A DNA stretch of 28,512 nucleotides from the NCBI GenBank assembly GCA_030824175.1, contig JAVBYH010000415.1, forward strand, positions 1 through 28,512, in the 5' to 3' direction. The notes beneath the pieces are model-generated. The model had not been told where the DNA came from, did not search any database, and saw only the letters and a list, made by a program, of their open reading frames with translations. The position numbers and the translations under genes are program-made. Positions 15,416-23,730 of this stretch are shown here, in pieces (within the stretch, counting starts at the first letter, position 1; each line of letters begins with the position of its first letter). The stretch is from Bacteroidota bacterium (GTDB lineage Bacteria; Bacteroidota; Ignavibacteria; UBA10030; UBA8401).

Positions 15416-16116
15416 TGAATATGCCTCTCCTTCAATTGGTCAATATCCGCAAGGAACTCTCCATCCACAGCGACGGGCAGACGATCAGCACGGTGATCCT
15501 GCCGGACGTCTCGATGGAGGTTCGTCGCGGCGAGTTTGCCGCAATCACGGGGCCGAGCGGCTCGGGAAAAACGACGCTGCTCTATCTGATGGGGATGCTG
15601 GACAAGCCGACATCCGGGTCGATCTTCCTGGAGGGAGACGATGTCACGGTAAAGAATGAAGAGGAGCTCGCGGGGCTTCGCAACAGCAAACTTGGCTTCG
15701 TCTACCAATTTCATTTTCTCCTTCCCGAGTTCTCGTCCCTCGAAAATGTGATGATGCCGATGCTCGCCAGAGGCAGGTACCCGCTTGCGACGGCGCGCGC
15801 GCGCGCCCAGGAGCTGCTGCATCTCGTCGATCTGTCCGACCGATTGAACAACAAGCCCAATCAACTCTCCGGCGGCCAGCAACAGCGTGTTGCCATCGCC
15901 CGTGCGCTTGCAAACGACCCCATCCTCATCCTCGCCGATGAGCCGACGGGCAACCTCGACACGAAAAATTCTGAGCTTGTCTATCGCATGTTCCAGCGGG
16001 TCAACGTCGAGAGCGGCCAGACCATCGTTGTCGTGACGCATGATGAAGCCTTTGCCGGGAAAACCAATCGCAATATCCATCTCGTCGACGGTGAGATCGT
16101 CCGGGACAGCCGTTAG
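15415..16116 (+). CDS. ABC transporter ATP-binding protein, LolD/MacB type
   Basis: 233 residues, a complete ABC ATPase: Walker A GPSGSGKT at 46-53, Q-loop Q98 within GFVYQFHFLLPEFSSLENV, signature LSGGQ at 151-155, Walker B ILILADE at 170-176 with catalytic E176, D-loop NLD, and switch H209 in VTHD. The YQFHFLLPEF segment is the form I know from LolD, the ATPase of the lipoprotein release system, more than from MacB. Together with two non-identical permeases this suggests a LolCDE-like core, but the HlyD-type adaptor in the same operon is a MacAB feature, so substrate remains open. The start overlaps the preceding stop by one base. It is the last gene of the operon; no clear terminator follows. 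Confidence 0.94.
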   Translation: MNMPLLQLVNIRKELSIHSDGQTISTVILPDVSMEVRRGEFAAITGPSGSGKTTLLYLMGMLDKPTSGSIFLEGDDVTVKNEEELAGLRNSKLGFVYQFHFLLPEFSSLENVMMPMLARGRYPLATARARAQELLHLVDLSDRLNNKPNQLSGGQQQRVAIARALANDPILILADEPTGNLDTKNSELVYRMFQRVNVESGQTIVVVTHDEAFAGKTNRNIHLVDGEIVRDSR

Positions 16117-16279
16117 TCAAATAATGGCTAGTATTGTGCAGTTGGCAGATATTGTGTGGCTACAATCCCCCGCATACGAAATATTCCTCAATTTCCCCTT
16201 CAAAAATCTGTTCCGGAATGTGGCGCACTATGTGCTTAACATGTTGAGTCTTATTTCAACATTCCGGCATCCAGCTTTG

Positions 16280-17881
16280 ATGACTCACAAACATATCGCA
16301 TCGATACAGCAGCCAGCCAGGCGATCCACCGCCGCTCGTGCCTCAACAGGATGTCTACGATTCGTGACGGGGCTCCTGTTCGTCCTCCTGGGCGTGTCCT
16401 CCGTACTGGCACAGACGGTGAAGATCGATTCATTGAAACACGCCCTTCCTGGAACGACGGGAAAGGACCGTCTTGCCGTCCTCTACGCCCTCGCCAATGC
16501 ACTCGAAGGGATCTACCCGCAGCAGGGCCTGGACTACGCCCGTGAGGGGATGCCGCTGGCCGAGCATCTGGCAGACACGGCGTCGCTGGCAACGCTGTAC
16601 GCATCGGCTTCCTTCAGTTCCACAGAGCTGGGTGACTTCAAGCAGGCGATGGACTATGCGTACAGATCGCTCGATCTCGCCACGCGCATCGGCGACAAGA
16701 AACGCATCGCGACCGGGCACAGCACGATCGGCATGTCGTACGTGTACATCGGGCAATTCAGCAAGGCCCTCGAACATCATTTTGAAGCGCTCCGATTGCG
16801 CGAAGAACTGGCGCTCACCGTACCAATCGGTGTAACCCTGAACAACATCGGCGTCGTGTACCACCGGATCGGTCAGTACGAGAAGTCCATCACATATTAT
16901 AAACGCTCGTTCGAGCGGCAGGGCTCGCACCTCTCGGCGCTCGGCAGTGTTCGGCTGCTGACGAATATCGGGTACTCGGAATACAAGCGCGGACGTCTGG
17001 ATACCGCTATGGCCTATCTTGACAAGGCGCGGGATATCGCGGAACGGTCACGCATCCTGACGAGTCTTGCATACATCTATTTCAATCTCGGGAACATCAG
17101 CGCCGACAAGAAGAACACATCCGCATCGGTGGACTATCTAAATCGGGCCCTCGCCTATTACGACAGCCTCGGACAGAAAGGCGGCATCCTTCAGGTACTG
17201 AACGCGCTGGGAAGGACGTATTTCAAGATCGGCAATTATGACCGCTCGCGTGCGTATCTTCAGCGCGCCGTCGCACTCGGCACGCGGATCAATGCGCCCG
17301 ATCAGATCAAGGCGAGTTATGAGACGCTCTATCAGATGTACGAGAAAACGGGACCGGAGAAGCTGGCGTACCGCTACCTGAAATTATATTCGGAGGCGAA
17401 GGATTCACTCATCAATTCGGTTGAATCGAAGAAGATCGCCGAGCTCGCCATCCAGCACGCGGCGGCCGCGAACGAACACGAGATCGAACTGCTGAAAAAA
17501 GAAAAGACGATCTCCGAACTGAATCTTGAAAAACAGAAGTACCACACCAATCTGATCGTCGGCGTGGTGCTGCTGCTGTTCGTGGTGATCGCATTCATGG
17601 TTGTCTATAACCGCAGCGCCCGAAGGAGCAGGCGGCGTGCCGAAGAGTCGAACGAGGCGCTTAAGGTGATGAACATCGAACTGCAGGAAAAGATCGTTGA
17701 GATAAAGGCGCTGAGCGGGCTGCTCCCTATCTGCGCCAGCTGCAAGAAGATCAGGGACGACAAGGGGTATTGGGAGCAATTGGAAGGATACATTTCGAAG
17801 CACAGCGATGCGACGTTCTCCCACGGTATTTGTCCCGACTGCATGGAGACGCTGTATCCGAAGTACATCAAACGGAAGTAA
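16280..17881 (+). CDS. TPR-repeat membrane signalling protein with C-terminal four-Cys domain
   Basis: 533 residues from ATG 16280; earlier in-frame starts (16241 and back to 16040, inside the ABC gene) exist and none has a clear Shine-Dalgarno, so the start is uncertain. A signal peptide or anchor (LRFVTGLLFVLLGVSSVLAQ) is followed by about seven tetratricopeptide repeats (residues about 60-365; for example TLNNIGVVYHRIGQYEKSITYYKRS), a coiled coil (ELLKKEKTISELNLEKQK), one transmembrane helix (LIVGVVLLLFVVIAFMVVY) and a cytoplasmic coiled coil. The last 55 residues are SGLLPICASCKKIRDDKGYW...SHGICPDCMETLYP, with CxxC near each end, probably a zinc or redox site. I know this tail as an appendix to PAS or receiver proteins, not usually to TPR sensors. 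It has no kinase or DNA-binding domain. The protease gene starts 27 bases downstream, suggesting co-transcription. Confidence 0.8.
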   Translation: MTHKHIASIQQPARRSTAARASTGCLRFVTGLLFVLLGVSSVLAQTVKIDSLKHALPGTTGKDRLAVLYALANALEGIYPQQGLDYAREGMPLAEHLADTASLATLYASASFSSTELGDFKQAMDYAYRSLDLATRIGDKKRIATGHSTIGMSYVYIGQFSKALEHHFEALRLREELALTVPIGVTLNNIGVVYHRIGQYEKSITYYKRSFERQGSHLSALGSVRLLTNIGYSEYKRGRLDTAMAYLDKARDIAERSRILTSLAYIYFNLGNISADKKNTSASVDYLNRALAYYDSLGQKGGILQVLNALGRTYFKIGNYDRSRAYLQRAVALGTRINAPDQIKASYETLYQMYEKTGPEKLAYRYLKLYSEAKDSLINSVESKKIAELAIQHAAAANEHEIELLKKEKTISELNLEKQKYHTNLIVGVVLLLFVVIAFMVVYNRSARRSRRRAEESNEALKVMNIELQEKIVEIKALSGLLPICASCKKIRDDKGYWEQLEGYISKHSDATFSHGICPDCMETLYPKYIKRK

Positions 17882-17908
17882 CCAATCACTATTCAGACGA
17901 GAGCCACA

Positions 17909-20431
17909 ATGAAAAAATTTTTACTGTTCCTTCTTTTTTTCATTTCCGTCAGCGCGTATTCACAGCCGCAGTATCAGGGCGGCGTCGTGCCGCAGGACCT
18001 TTCCACGATCCCCTGGATGGAGAAGGCCGTACCCCACTCTCTGGGGAAGGCGGCGCTCGATGCATCGTGGGACAACTCGGCGCACATTCCTCCGGTCCTC
18101 AACCAGGGCGGGACGAATGCGTGCCTGGCTTTCGCCCTGGGGTATTACTATAAGACGTATGAGGAATGGCAGGTGAGGGGATGGGATGTCTCGACGTCGA
18201 ACCACCAATTCAGCCCGACGTTCATGTACAATATGATCAACGGCGGCGGGAACAATCCGACCTGGCCGGCCGATGCGACGCTGCTCCTGAAGGACCATGG
18301 CATTGCCACGTTGAGCGATTGTCCGTTCACCGTCGGGGATGTCACGACGTGGCCGACCGAGGTGCAATTCACCAATGCCATGCCGTATCGCTGGGAGAGG
18401 TCGCTCTACATCACCACGCAGGACGATGCGGGTGTCACACAGTTGAAGCAGCATATCGCCGATGGCAACGTGGCCGTCCTCGTCATCACCATCTGGCCGA
18501 ATCTCACGAACATCGGCGTATATGGCAACAACTACGCGGTCGCCAATAAATACGGCAGCAGTTCCGGAGCGCACGCGGTGACTGTCGTCGGGTACGACGA
18601 CGCGCGCGTGACCGCCGACGGTGTCGGCGCGTTCAAGTGCGTCAATTCGTGGGGAACGGGCTGGGGCGACGCCGGATACTTCTGGATCTCATACACGGGA
18701 ATGAAGGATGCGACGCTTACCGAACGATCGGTGTTCTACGGAGTGCCCCGTGTGAATTACACGCCATCCATCACTGCGACGATGCAGATCACGCACCCGG
18801 CACGGCGGACGCTCGATGTTTCGGTCGGCGTCGGGACGTACGATGCGGTCTCCCCCTATCTCAAATATTTCCTCGTGTTCCAGAGCAACAGTTCGCCGGG
18901 GTACGCGAACCAGCCCATGCCGAACAACAGGATCGTGCTCGATCTGACTGACATCGCCTACCGGTTCCGGAACGGCGAGAGCAACAATTTCTTCTTCGTC
19001 GTTCACGATGCGGAGCCCGACGCGAGCACCGGCACGATCGATTATGTAAACATCACGCATCCGGCCCTTGCGGCCAACGTGACGGCGGGGGCGCTTCCGC
19101 TTGCCATCGCGAACGACAACGAGCCGGCCATCGTCAATCTGACGGTGAACAACGCCAGCGGCAAATTGGTCTCCTTCACGTCGCCCGCGGTCTCGGGCGG
19201 CATTATCCGCGGCAACGCCCAAACGACGCTTGCCTGGTCGTCGACCGGTGTGACAGATGTCGCACTGGAATATTCGACGAATGCAGGAGCCGACTGGACT
19301 ACGATCGCCGGCAGTGTGCCCGCGGTGAATGGCAGCTACACATGGAATGTGCCGGATATTTCAAGCAACGCTGCTCTCATAAAAATATCGGATGCCGCCG
19401 CTCCGACAATGAATGAAACGAATACCGCGATCATATGGAAACCCATCGTGACCGCGGGTGTGATTGCAGCCGGCACCAATAATCCATCGATGTCTTTTCC
19501 GGAAGGCAAGTTCGTTTCAACGTCCGGTTCGGAGGGATCCTTTACGATCACATACTATCCGTACCAGGCACCCGCTCCGGGAACGCTGCCCGCATGGGTC
19601 TATAGTGTTGCGGATTTCTATTGGACGGTATCGACGACGACCGAGTGTTCGAATGCATTCATCTATCTTACAAAGTCGAATTTACGCGCTGGTGTGGACT
19701 TTACAAAGACGACGATCCTCACACGAGCGACGTCCGGCGATCCATGGGAGGATTATGATCAAACAACGGTCGGCGGATGGATAAAAAATTACTATGCGAC
19801 GGGCATTACAAGCGGCGCAGAATTCACACTGGGTTCCCTCGACGCCGGCTATGCGCTTCCGGTGGAGCTTGTGTCGTTCACTACCGAGCTTTCGGACGGC
19901 AAGGTGACGCTGCGCTGGAAGACCGCGACCGAACAGAACAACCATGGCTTCGAGATCGAGCGCAACGCGGTACGGCCCGGCCAGAGGATGCCGCTATGGG
20001 AAACGCTTGGCTTCGTCCAGGGCAGCGGCACCAGCATAGTTGCGCATGAGTATTCGTACACCGATACCCGGCTCAGCAGCAGTTCGTATCGCTACCGGCT
20101 GAAAATGATCGACAACGACGGCGCGTTCAAATACAGCGCGACGATCGAAGCCGAGATCGGTGTGCCTCTGGACTATAGTCTGTCGCAGAACTTTCCGAAT
20201 CCGTTCAACCCCTCGACGACGATCGAGTATGCACTGCCGGAGGCGGGACATGTGCGGCTTCACATCTATTCGGTGACCGGCCAGCTTGTGCACTCGCTTG
20301 TGAACCAGGTGCAGGAGCCCGGGTACCATTCGGTGAATTTCCCGGGTTCATCCCTTGCATCGGGCATGTACATCTACAGGCTCTCGGTGAACAACAGGAC
20401 GATTCAGAAGAAAATGCTGCTCATGAAATAA
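17909..20431 (+). CDS. Secreted C1A (papain-like) cysteine protease with T9SS sorting domain
   Basis: 840 residues. Signal peptide MKKFLLFLLFFISVSAYSQ. The papain-type catalytic domain covers about 40-285: oxyanion Q66 and nucleophile C72 in LNQGGTNACLAFALGYY, H222 in SGAHAVTVVGYDD, and N246 in CVNSWGTGWGDAGYFWISY, so the triad is complete. There is no recognisable propeptide. A beta-sandwich (about 420-510, TLAWSSTGVTDVALEYSTNAG) and an FN3-like module (VELVSFTTELSDGKVTLRWKT, NHGFEIER) precede the type A sorting domain (SQNFPNPFNPSTTIEYALPE... MYIYRLSVNN) at about 765-840. The protein should pass the outer membrane by the type IX system and be released or attached at the surface. It follows the TPR protein by 27 bases; the role is probably nutrient protein degradation or surface remodelling. 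Confidence 0.94.
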   Translation: MKKFLLFLLFFISVSAYSQPQYQGGVVPQDLSTIPWMEKAVPHSLGKAALDASWDNSAHIPPVLNQGGTNACLAFALGYYYKTYEEWQVRGWDVSTSNHQFSPTFMYNMINGGGNNPTWPADATLLLKDHGIATLSDCPFTVGDVTTWPTEVQFTNAMPYRWERSLYITTQDDAGVTQLKQHIADGNVAVLVITIWPNLTNIGVYGNNYAVANKYGSSSGAHAVTVVGYDDARVTADGVGAFKCVNSWGTGWGDAGYFWISYTGMKDATLTERSVFYGVPRVNYTPSITATMQITHPARRTLDVSVGVGTYDAVSPYLKYFLVFQSNSSPGYANQPMPNNRIVLDLTDIAYRFRNGESNNFFFVVHDAEPDASTGTIDYVNITHPALAANVTAGALPLAIANDNEPAIVNLTVNNASGKLVSFTSPAVSGGIIRGNAQTTLAWSSTGVTDVALEYSTNAGADWTTIAGSVPAVNGSYTWNVPDISSNAALIKISDAAAPTMNETNTAIIWKPIVTAGVIAAGTNNPSMSFPEGKFVSTSGSEGSFTITYYPYQAPAPGTLPAWVYSVADFYWTVSTTTECSNAFIYLTKSNLRAGVDFTKTTILTRATSGDPWEDYDQTTVGGWIKNYYATGITSGAEFTLGSLDAGYALPVELVSFTTELSDGKVTLRWKTATEQNNHGFEIERNAVRPGQRMPLWETLGFVQGSGTSIVAHEYSYTDTRLSSSSYRYRLKMIDNDGAFKYSATIEAEIGVPLDYSLSQNFPNPFNPSTTIEYALPEAGHVRLHIYSVTGQLVHSLVNQVQEPGYHSVNFPGSSLASGMYIYRLSVNNRTIQKKMLLMK

Positions 20432-20468
20432 CGGACCGCCCGTACAGGGCATATGCACATCAATGGCA

Positions 20469-23192
20469 CTACAGGGTACGTCTCCCGGCCGGAACGGAGA
20501 CGGGTCGGTGAGCGATGACGAAGCGATGCGTGCCGGACCGAAGCCGTGTTGTCGTGCCTGAGATGCGCTTCCCGTTCAGTGACACGACGTCGCCGGGAGC
20601 GGCGGGAAGAACGACAGTCGCAGTGGAATTCGCCGGGACTGTCACCGTGTAGGCGATGGACATCCCCGTCCTCGACCACGATGAGACGATGGTGCCGCGC
20701 GGACCGCGATGTGCCGCTTCAAAACGATCCAACCCTTCGACGAACTTCGGAGCCAGGATGACATTCCTGAATCCCGGCTGCGATTCGTCGGGTGTGATCC
20801 CGCCGAGCCCCTTATAGAGCCACGCCCCGATCTCGCCGAACATGATATGGTTCAGAGAAATGTCGTTCTGCGCGTCGATCTTCCAGTTCTCATAGAGCGT
20901 CGTCGCACCGTTCATGATCCACCATCCCCACGACGGATACGCGGTCTGCGATGCGATCCTGTACGCAGCATCCGCATGCCCGTTCTCGCTCAACGCGTTG
21001 AGTATCGCCTTCTGTCCCAGCAATCCCACGTCCAGATGGAATGAATCGGCCTCCACACGCGCGGCCAGATTGGCGGCAACCCTGGGACGCACGTCCTCGG
21101 GAACGAGTCCCCAGTAGAGGGGCGTGCTCAATGCCGTCTGCACCCCCGTGCCGTAGATGCCCATCTCTCTATTTAAATATTTATCGTTGAACGCATGCCT
21201 GATCTTCGCCGCGAGGGCGGCGTAGCGTGTGTGATCCTTCGCATGGCCGAGGATGCGCGCCGCCTTCGAGAGAATCACTGCGTCGGCATAGTAGTAGCAA
21301 GTCGATGTCAGTTCGACGGGCGTTAGGGATTTCACCGGCACCCAGTCGCCCAGTCCCCATGCCGTGAGACCGGACGGACTGATCTCGTCGATATGATCGA
21401 CGTAGCGCTTGATGTTCTCGTAACAGTCCGAGAGCGGCTTCGTGTCGCCGTAGAAGAGATAGAGATTCCATGGAATGATGGCGATTGTGCTCGTCCAGTC
21501 CGGACCGTTGCCCCATTCGTACCCCCAGCCTGACGTCGGGATGATCGAAGGCAGTACGCCGTTCGGCTGCTGCTCGTCCCTGTGGTCGGCCAGCCACTTT
21601 TCGTACACGGTGATGCCGTCGAAGCCATAGAGCCCGGTCTCGATGGCGATCTGCGCATCGCCGGTCCATCCGTTCTTCTCGCGCTGCGGACAATCTGTCG
21701 GATACCCGAACAAGTTGGAGAGGTACGAGTTGTTCGCAGCGGACCAGATCTTGTCGATCACGGGATTGGACGAGGAGACGCGACCCGTTGCGGGCACGTC
21801 GCTGTGCATGAAGAACGCCGTGAGGCTTTCCTTCGTCAACGAGATCGGGGCGTTCGCCGAGACTTCGATGTATTGGAATCCCTTGTAATTGAAATGCGGC
21901 ATGAATGTTTCGGTGCCATTCCCGTCGAGGATGTAGACGTCCGTCTGGAACGGATCCAGCCCATCTGTCGGTCTGTAGTGCACATCGATGTTCGAGAGGT
22001 CCGCATGTCCGTTGGGATAGAGGCGTTCCGCATGCTTCAGTTGAATGACGGTGCCGCGCGCTCCGGTGACGGTGAGCCTGCTGACGCCGGCAATATTGCG
22101 GCCGATATCGAACACGTAATTCGTGTCGCTGAATCTTGCTACACTCTTTGCGGGGATCTCTTCGCAGTTTCGCACCGGATGCATGGCCTGCGCCGTGATG
22201 TTCGCCGACGGTGCTGAGCGGTACACGACGTGTTTCCAGCTCGTGTCGACATATACGGCGGTGTTCCAGCCGGGTATCGCGAGGCGGGCGTCCTGGTGTT
22301 CGGCGGTGTAGATGCTGTTGAAGATGACGGGGCCGAGCGCCGTTTTCCACTCCTTCCCCGTGGAGATCGTTTCGGTGGAGCCGTCGGTGAACGTTATCCT
22401 CAGGTCCATGCAGAACGCCGGACGCGCCCGCCAGACGGCCTTGTGAAAATCCCATACGGCCGTGGACTGGTGATTATACCATCCGTTGCCGAGGAGTACA
22501 CCGACCGCGTTATATCCCATGCGGAGCTGCGCGGTGACGTCGTACGTGACGTAGAGCGTCCGCCTGTCGAAGCGGGTGTACATGGGGTCGAGCCGGTGGT
22601 CTCCGATCGCGTTACCGTTGATTGACAATTCGTACAATCCGGCCGCGGCGATGTATGCCCGGGCGGACGCGACGGATTTCCGCATGGAGAATGTCCTCCT
22701 GAAATACGCGGCCGGTTTGAGTGCGCGGTTGTCGGTGTCCGAGATCCAGGCGCCGTGCCAGTTCTTCATCTCCATCATCCCTGTTTCGAACCATGCGATC
22801 GTCCCGCCTGCCGAAGATTGGGCCGCATGATCCTTGATGTCCACGCGCCAGAAGTATCGGGTGAACGGTTCGAGGGGCCGTCCCGCGTACGTGGCGAGGG
22901 AGGCGTTGGATGCGATCCAGCCCGTGTTCCACATGCGGCCCCTGCCGCCGGCGACCTCTGCGGAATCTGTGTCCACGAGGATGCGGCGCGCCGTCTGCAT
23001 GGCTCCCGGGCGTGCATCCTGCTGCTCCCACGTGAATCGCGGGAGCCGCGCATCGATACCGATGGGATTTGAGAGGTATTCCGTCCGCATGGAGGCGGCG
23101 GACGATCCGGACGCGGCGTGCAACAGGGGTGCGTACAGAGGCAGAAGGAAAAATACGAGGAATGCCGCAGCGGCGGAGAGGGATCTGATCAT
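20469..23192 (-). CDS. GH78 family alpha-L-rhamnosidase
   Basis: 907 residues from ATG 23190-23192, which gives a signal peptide (MIRSLSAAAAFLVFFLLPLYAPLLHAA); the upstream extension to 23282 is rejected. The N-terminal beta-sandwich modules begin with LSNPIGIDARLPRFTWE, followed by AYIAAAGLYELSINGNAIGDHRLDPMYTRFD, typical of bacterial rhamnosidases. The (alpha/alpha)6 catalytic domain carries TDCPQREKNGWTGDAQ with D500, E505 and D512, the same spacing (5 and 12) as the catalytic acidic residues of Bacillus RhaB, and E787 in HIMFGEIGAWLY as the likely base. A C-terminal beta domain (GTIVSSW, YTVTVPANSTATVVLPA) ends the protein. It removes terminal alpha-L-rhamnose from glycans or plant glycosides in the periplasm. 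There is no sorting domain and no SusCD pair or other glycosidase nearby, so it is not part of a visible utilisation locus. Confidence 0.94.
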   Translation of the reverse strand: MIRSLSAAAAFLVFFLLPLYAPLLHAASGSSAASMRTEYLSNPIGIDARLPRFTWEQQDARPGAMQTARRILVDTDSAEVAGGRGRMWNTGWIASNASLATYAGRPLEPFTRYFWRVDIKDHAAQSSAGGTIAWFETGMMEMKNWHGAWISDTDNRALKPAAYFRRTFSMRKSVASARAYIAAAGLYELSINGNAIGDHRLDPMYTRFDRRTLYVTYDVTAQLRMGYNAVGVLLGNGWYNHQSTAVWDFHKAVWRARPAFCMDLRITFTDGSTETISTGKEWKTALGPVIFNSIYTAEHQDARLAIPGWNTAVYVDTSWKHVVYRSAPSANITAQAMHPVRNCEEIPAKSVARFSDTNYVFDIGRNIAGVSRLTVTGARGTVIQLKHAERLYPNGHADLSNIDVHYRPTDGLDPFQTDVYILDGNGTETFMPHFNYKGFQYIEVSANAPISLTKESLTAFFMHSDVPATGRVSSSNPVIDKIWSAANNSYLSNLFGYPTDCPQREKNGWTGDAQIAIETGLYGFDGITVYEKWLADHRDEQQPNGVLPSIIPTSGWGYEWGNGPDWTSTIAIIPWNLYLFYGDTKPLSDCYENIKRYVDHIDEISPSGLTAWGLGDWVPVKSLTPVELTSTCYYYADAVILSKAARILGHAKDHTRYAALAAKIRHAFNDKYLNREMGIYGTGVQTALSTPLYWGLVPEDVRPRVAANLAARVEADSFHLDVGLLGQKAILNALSENGHADAAYRIASQTAYPSWGWWIMNGATTLYENWKIDAQNDISLNHIMFGEIGAWLYKGLGGITPDESQPGFRNVILAPKFVEGLDRFEAAHRGPRGTIVSSWSRTGMSIAYTVTVPANSTATVVLPAAPGDVVSLNGKRISGTTTRLRSGTHRFVIAHRPVSVPAGRRTL

Positions 23193-23253
23193 GATGATTG
23201 GACTCGATTGTTCGAAACGGTGGCGGTACTGTCGTTGTCGTGCGACGACGTCC

Positions 23254-23282
23254 AATGTACGGCCGATCCGGTTTGAAAGCAA
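23254..23282 (-). promoter_or_regulatory. Predicted promoter of the rhamnosidase gene
   Basis: On the minus strand, TTGCTT (23277-23282) and TACATT (23254-23259) are separated by 17 bases. The predicted start near 23247 leaves a leader of about 55 bases. Consensus match is modest (3 of 6 and 4 of 6). Confidence 0.3.
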
Positions 23283-23449
23283 TCGCCGGTCGGGCGTCTC
23301 TGGCGTTGGCGGGAGGCGGGGAGTGTCCGGATATGTGCGCGGAAAAGGATATGTGCCTCGGTGTTGATTTGGAGGAATGTTTTTATTATTTTACGGTAAA
23401 TAGAAACCGGTCAACACACTCATCCATCATCAACCATCAAGGACACGAC

Positions 23450-23668
23450 ATGAAAAAGTTCATCGCAATGCTCGCGCTCGTCGCATTTTTGGGTTCCACA
23501 AGTCTCATGACAGCCGATGACGCCAAAAAAGAAGTGAAAGAAGTGAAGAAGACGGAAAAAGTGCACAAGACAGTGAAGAAGACGAAGAAGGCATGCGAGA
23601 GCTGCGCCGACAAGGCAAAATGCACGCCCGAGAAGAAGGCTGAAGAGACGAAGGCGGAAGTGAAGTAA
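23450..23668 (+). CDS. Small Lys-rich exported protein with three cysteines
   Basis: 72 residues. Signal peptide MKKFIAMLALVAFLGSTSLMTA; AAGGA lies 7 bases before the ATG at 23450. The mature part is about 50 residues, very rich in Lys and Glu (KKEVKEVKKTEKVHKTVKKTKK) with one cluster ACESCADKAKC (C49, C52, C58), then another charged tail. It has no family that I recognise. The sequence shows low complexity suited to an unfolded or metal-binding periplasmic peptide; a CxxC plus one further Cys and a nearby His (H39) could bind a soft metal or haem-free iron-sulfur precursor, but this is speculation. It is an independent transcription unit ending in a strong terminator, and converges on the polyferredoxin gene. 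Confidence 0.75.
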   Translation: MKKFIAMLALVAFLGSTSLMTADDAKKEVKEVKKTEKVHKTVKKTKKACESCADKAKCTPEKKAEETKAEVK

Positions 23669-23691
23669 CAAGCGTCTATCTTGCGACAGTG

Positions 23692-23730
23692 AAGACGGCA
23701 CGAGGATCATCTCATGCCGTCTTTTTTTTT
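23692..23730 (+). terminator. Intrinsic terminator of the small Lys/Cys-rich gene
   Basis: AAGACGGCA (23692-23700) pairs perfectly with TGCCGTCTT (23715-23723); GAG/CTC inside the loop can extend the stem after one mismatch. A run of nine T follows (23722-23730). The reverse direction lacks a T tract, so it acts rightwards. The T tract overlaps the stop codon of the convergent polyferredoxin gene. Confidence 0.85.

Noticed and set aside
15790..15812. GCGCGCGCGC run in the ABC ATPase gene as a Z-DNA or repeat element
   Set aside because: It is short and encodes ordinary Ala-Arg codons of the ATPase helical subdomain.
16132..16166. Promoter before the TPR gene from TACAAT (16161-16166) and repeated TATTGTG (16132-16138, 16150-16156)
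   Set aside because: No -35-like hexamer lies at 16-18 bases from TACAAT; TTGGCA is only 13 bases away. Too weak to annotate.
20432..20468. Bidirectional terminator between the protease and rhamnosidase genes
   Set aside because: Only a 4-base GCCC/GGGC stem is present and there is no T tract on either strand.
21181..22455. Minus-strand open frame of 424 codons within the rhamnosidase gene in another frame
   Set aside because: Arg/His-rich alternate frame of the same strand; the GH78 frame contains all catalytic residues.
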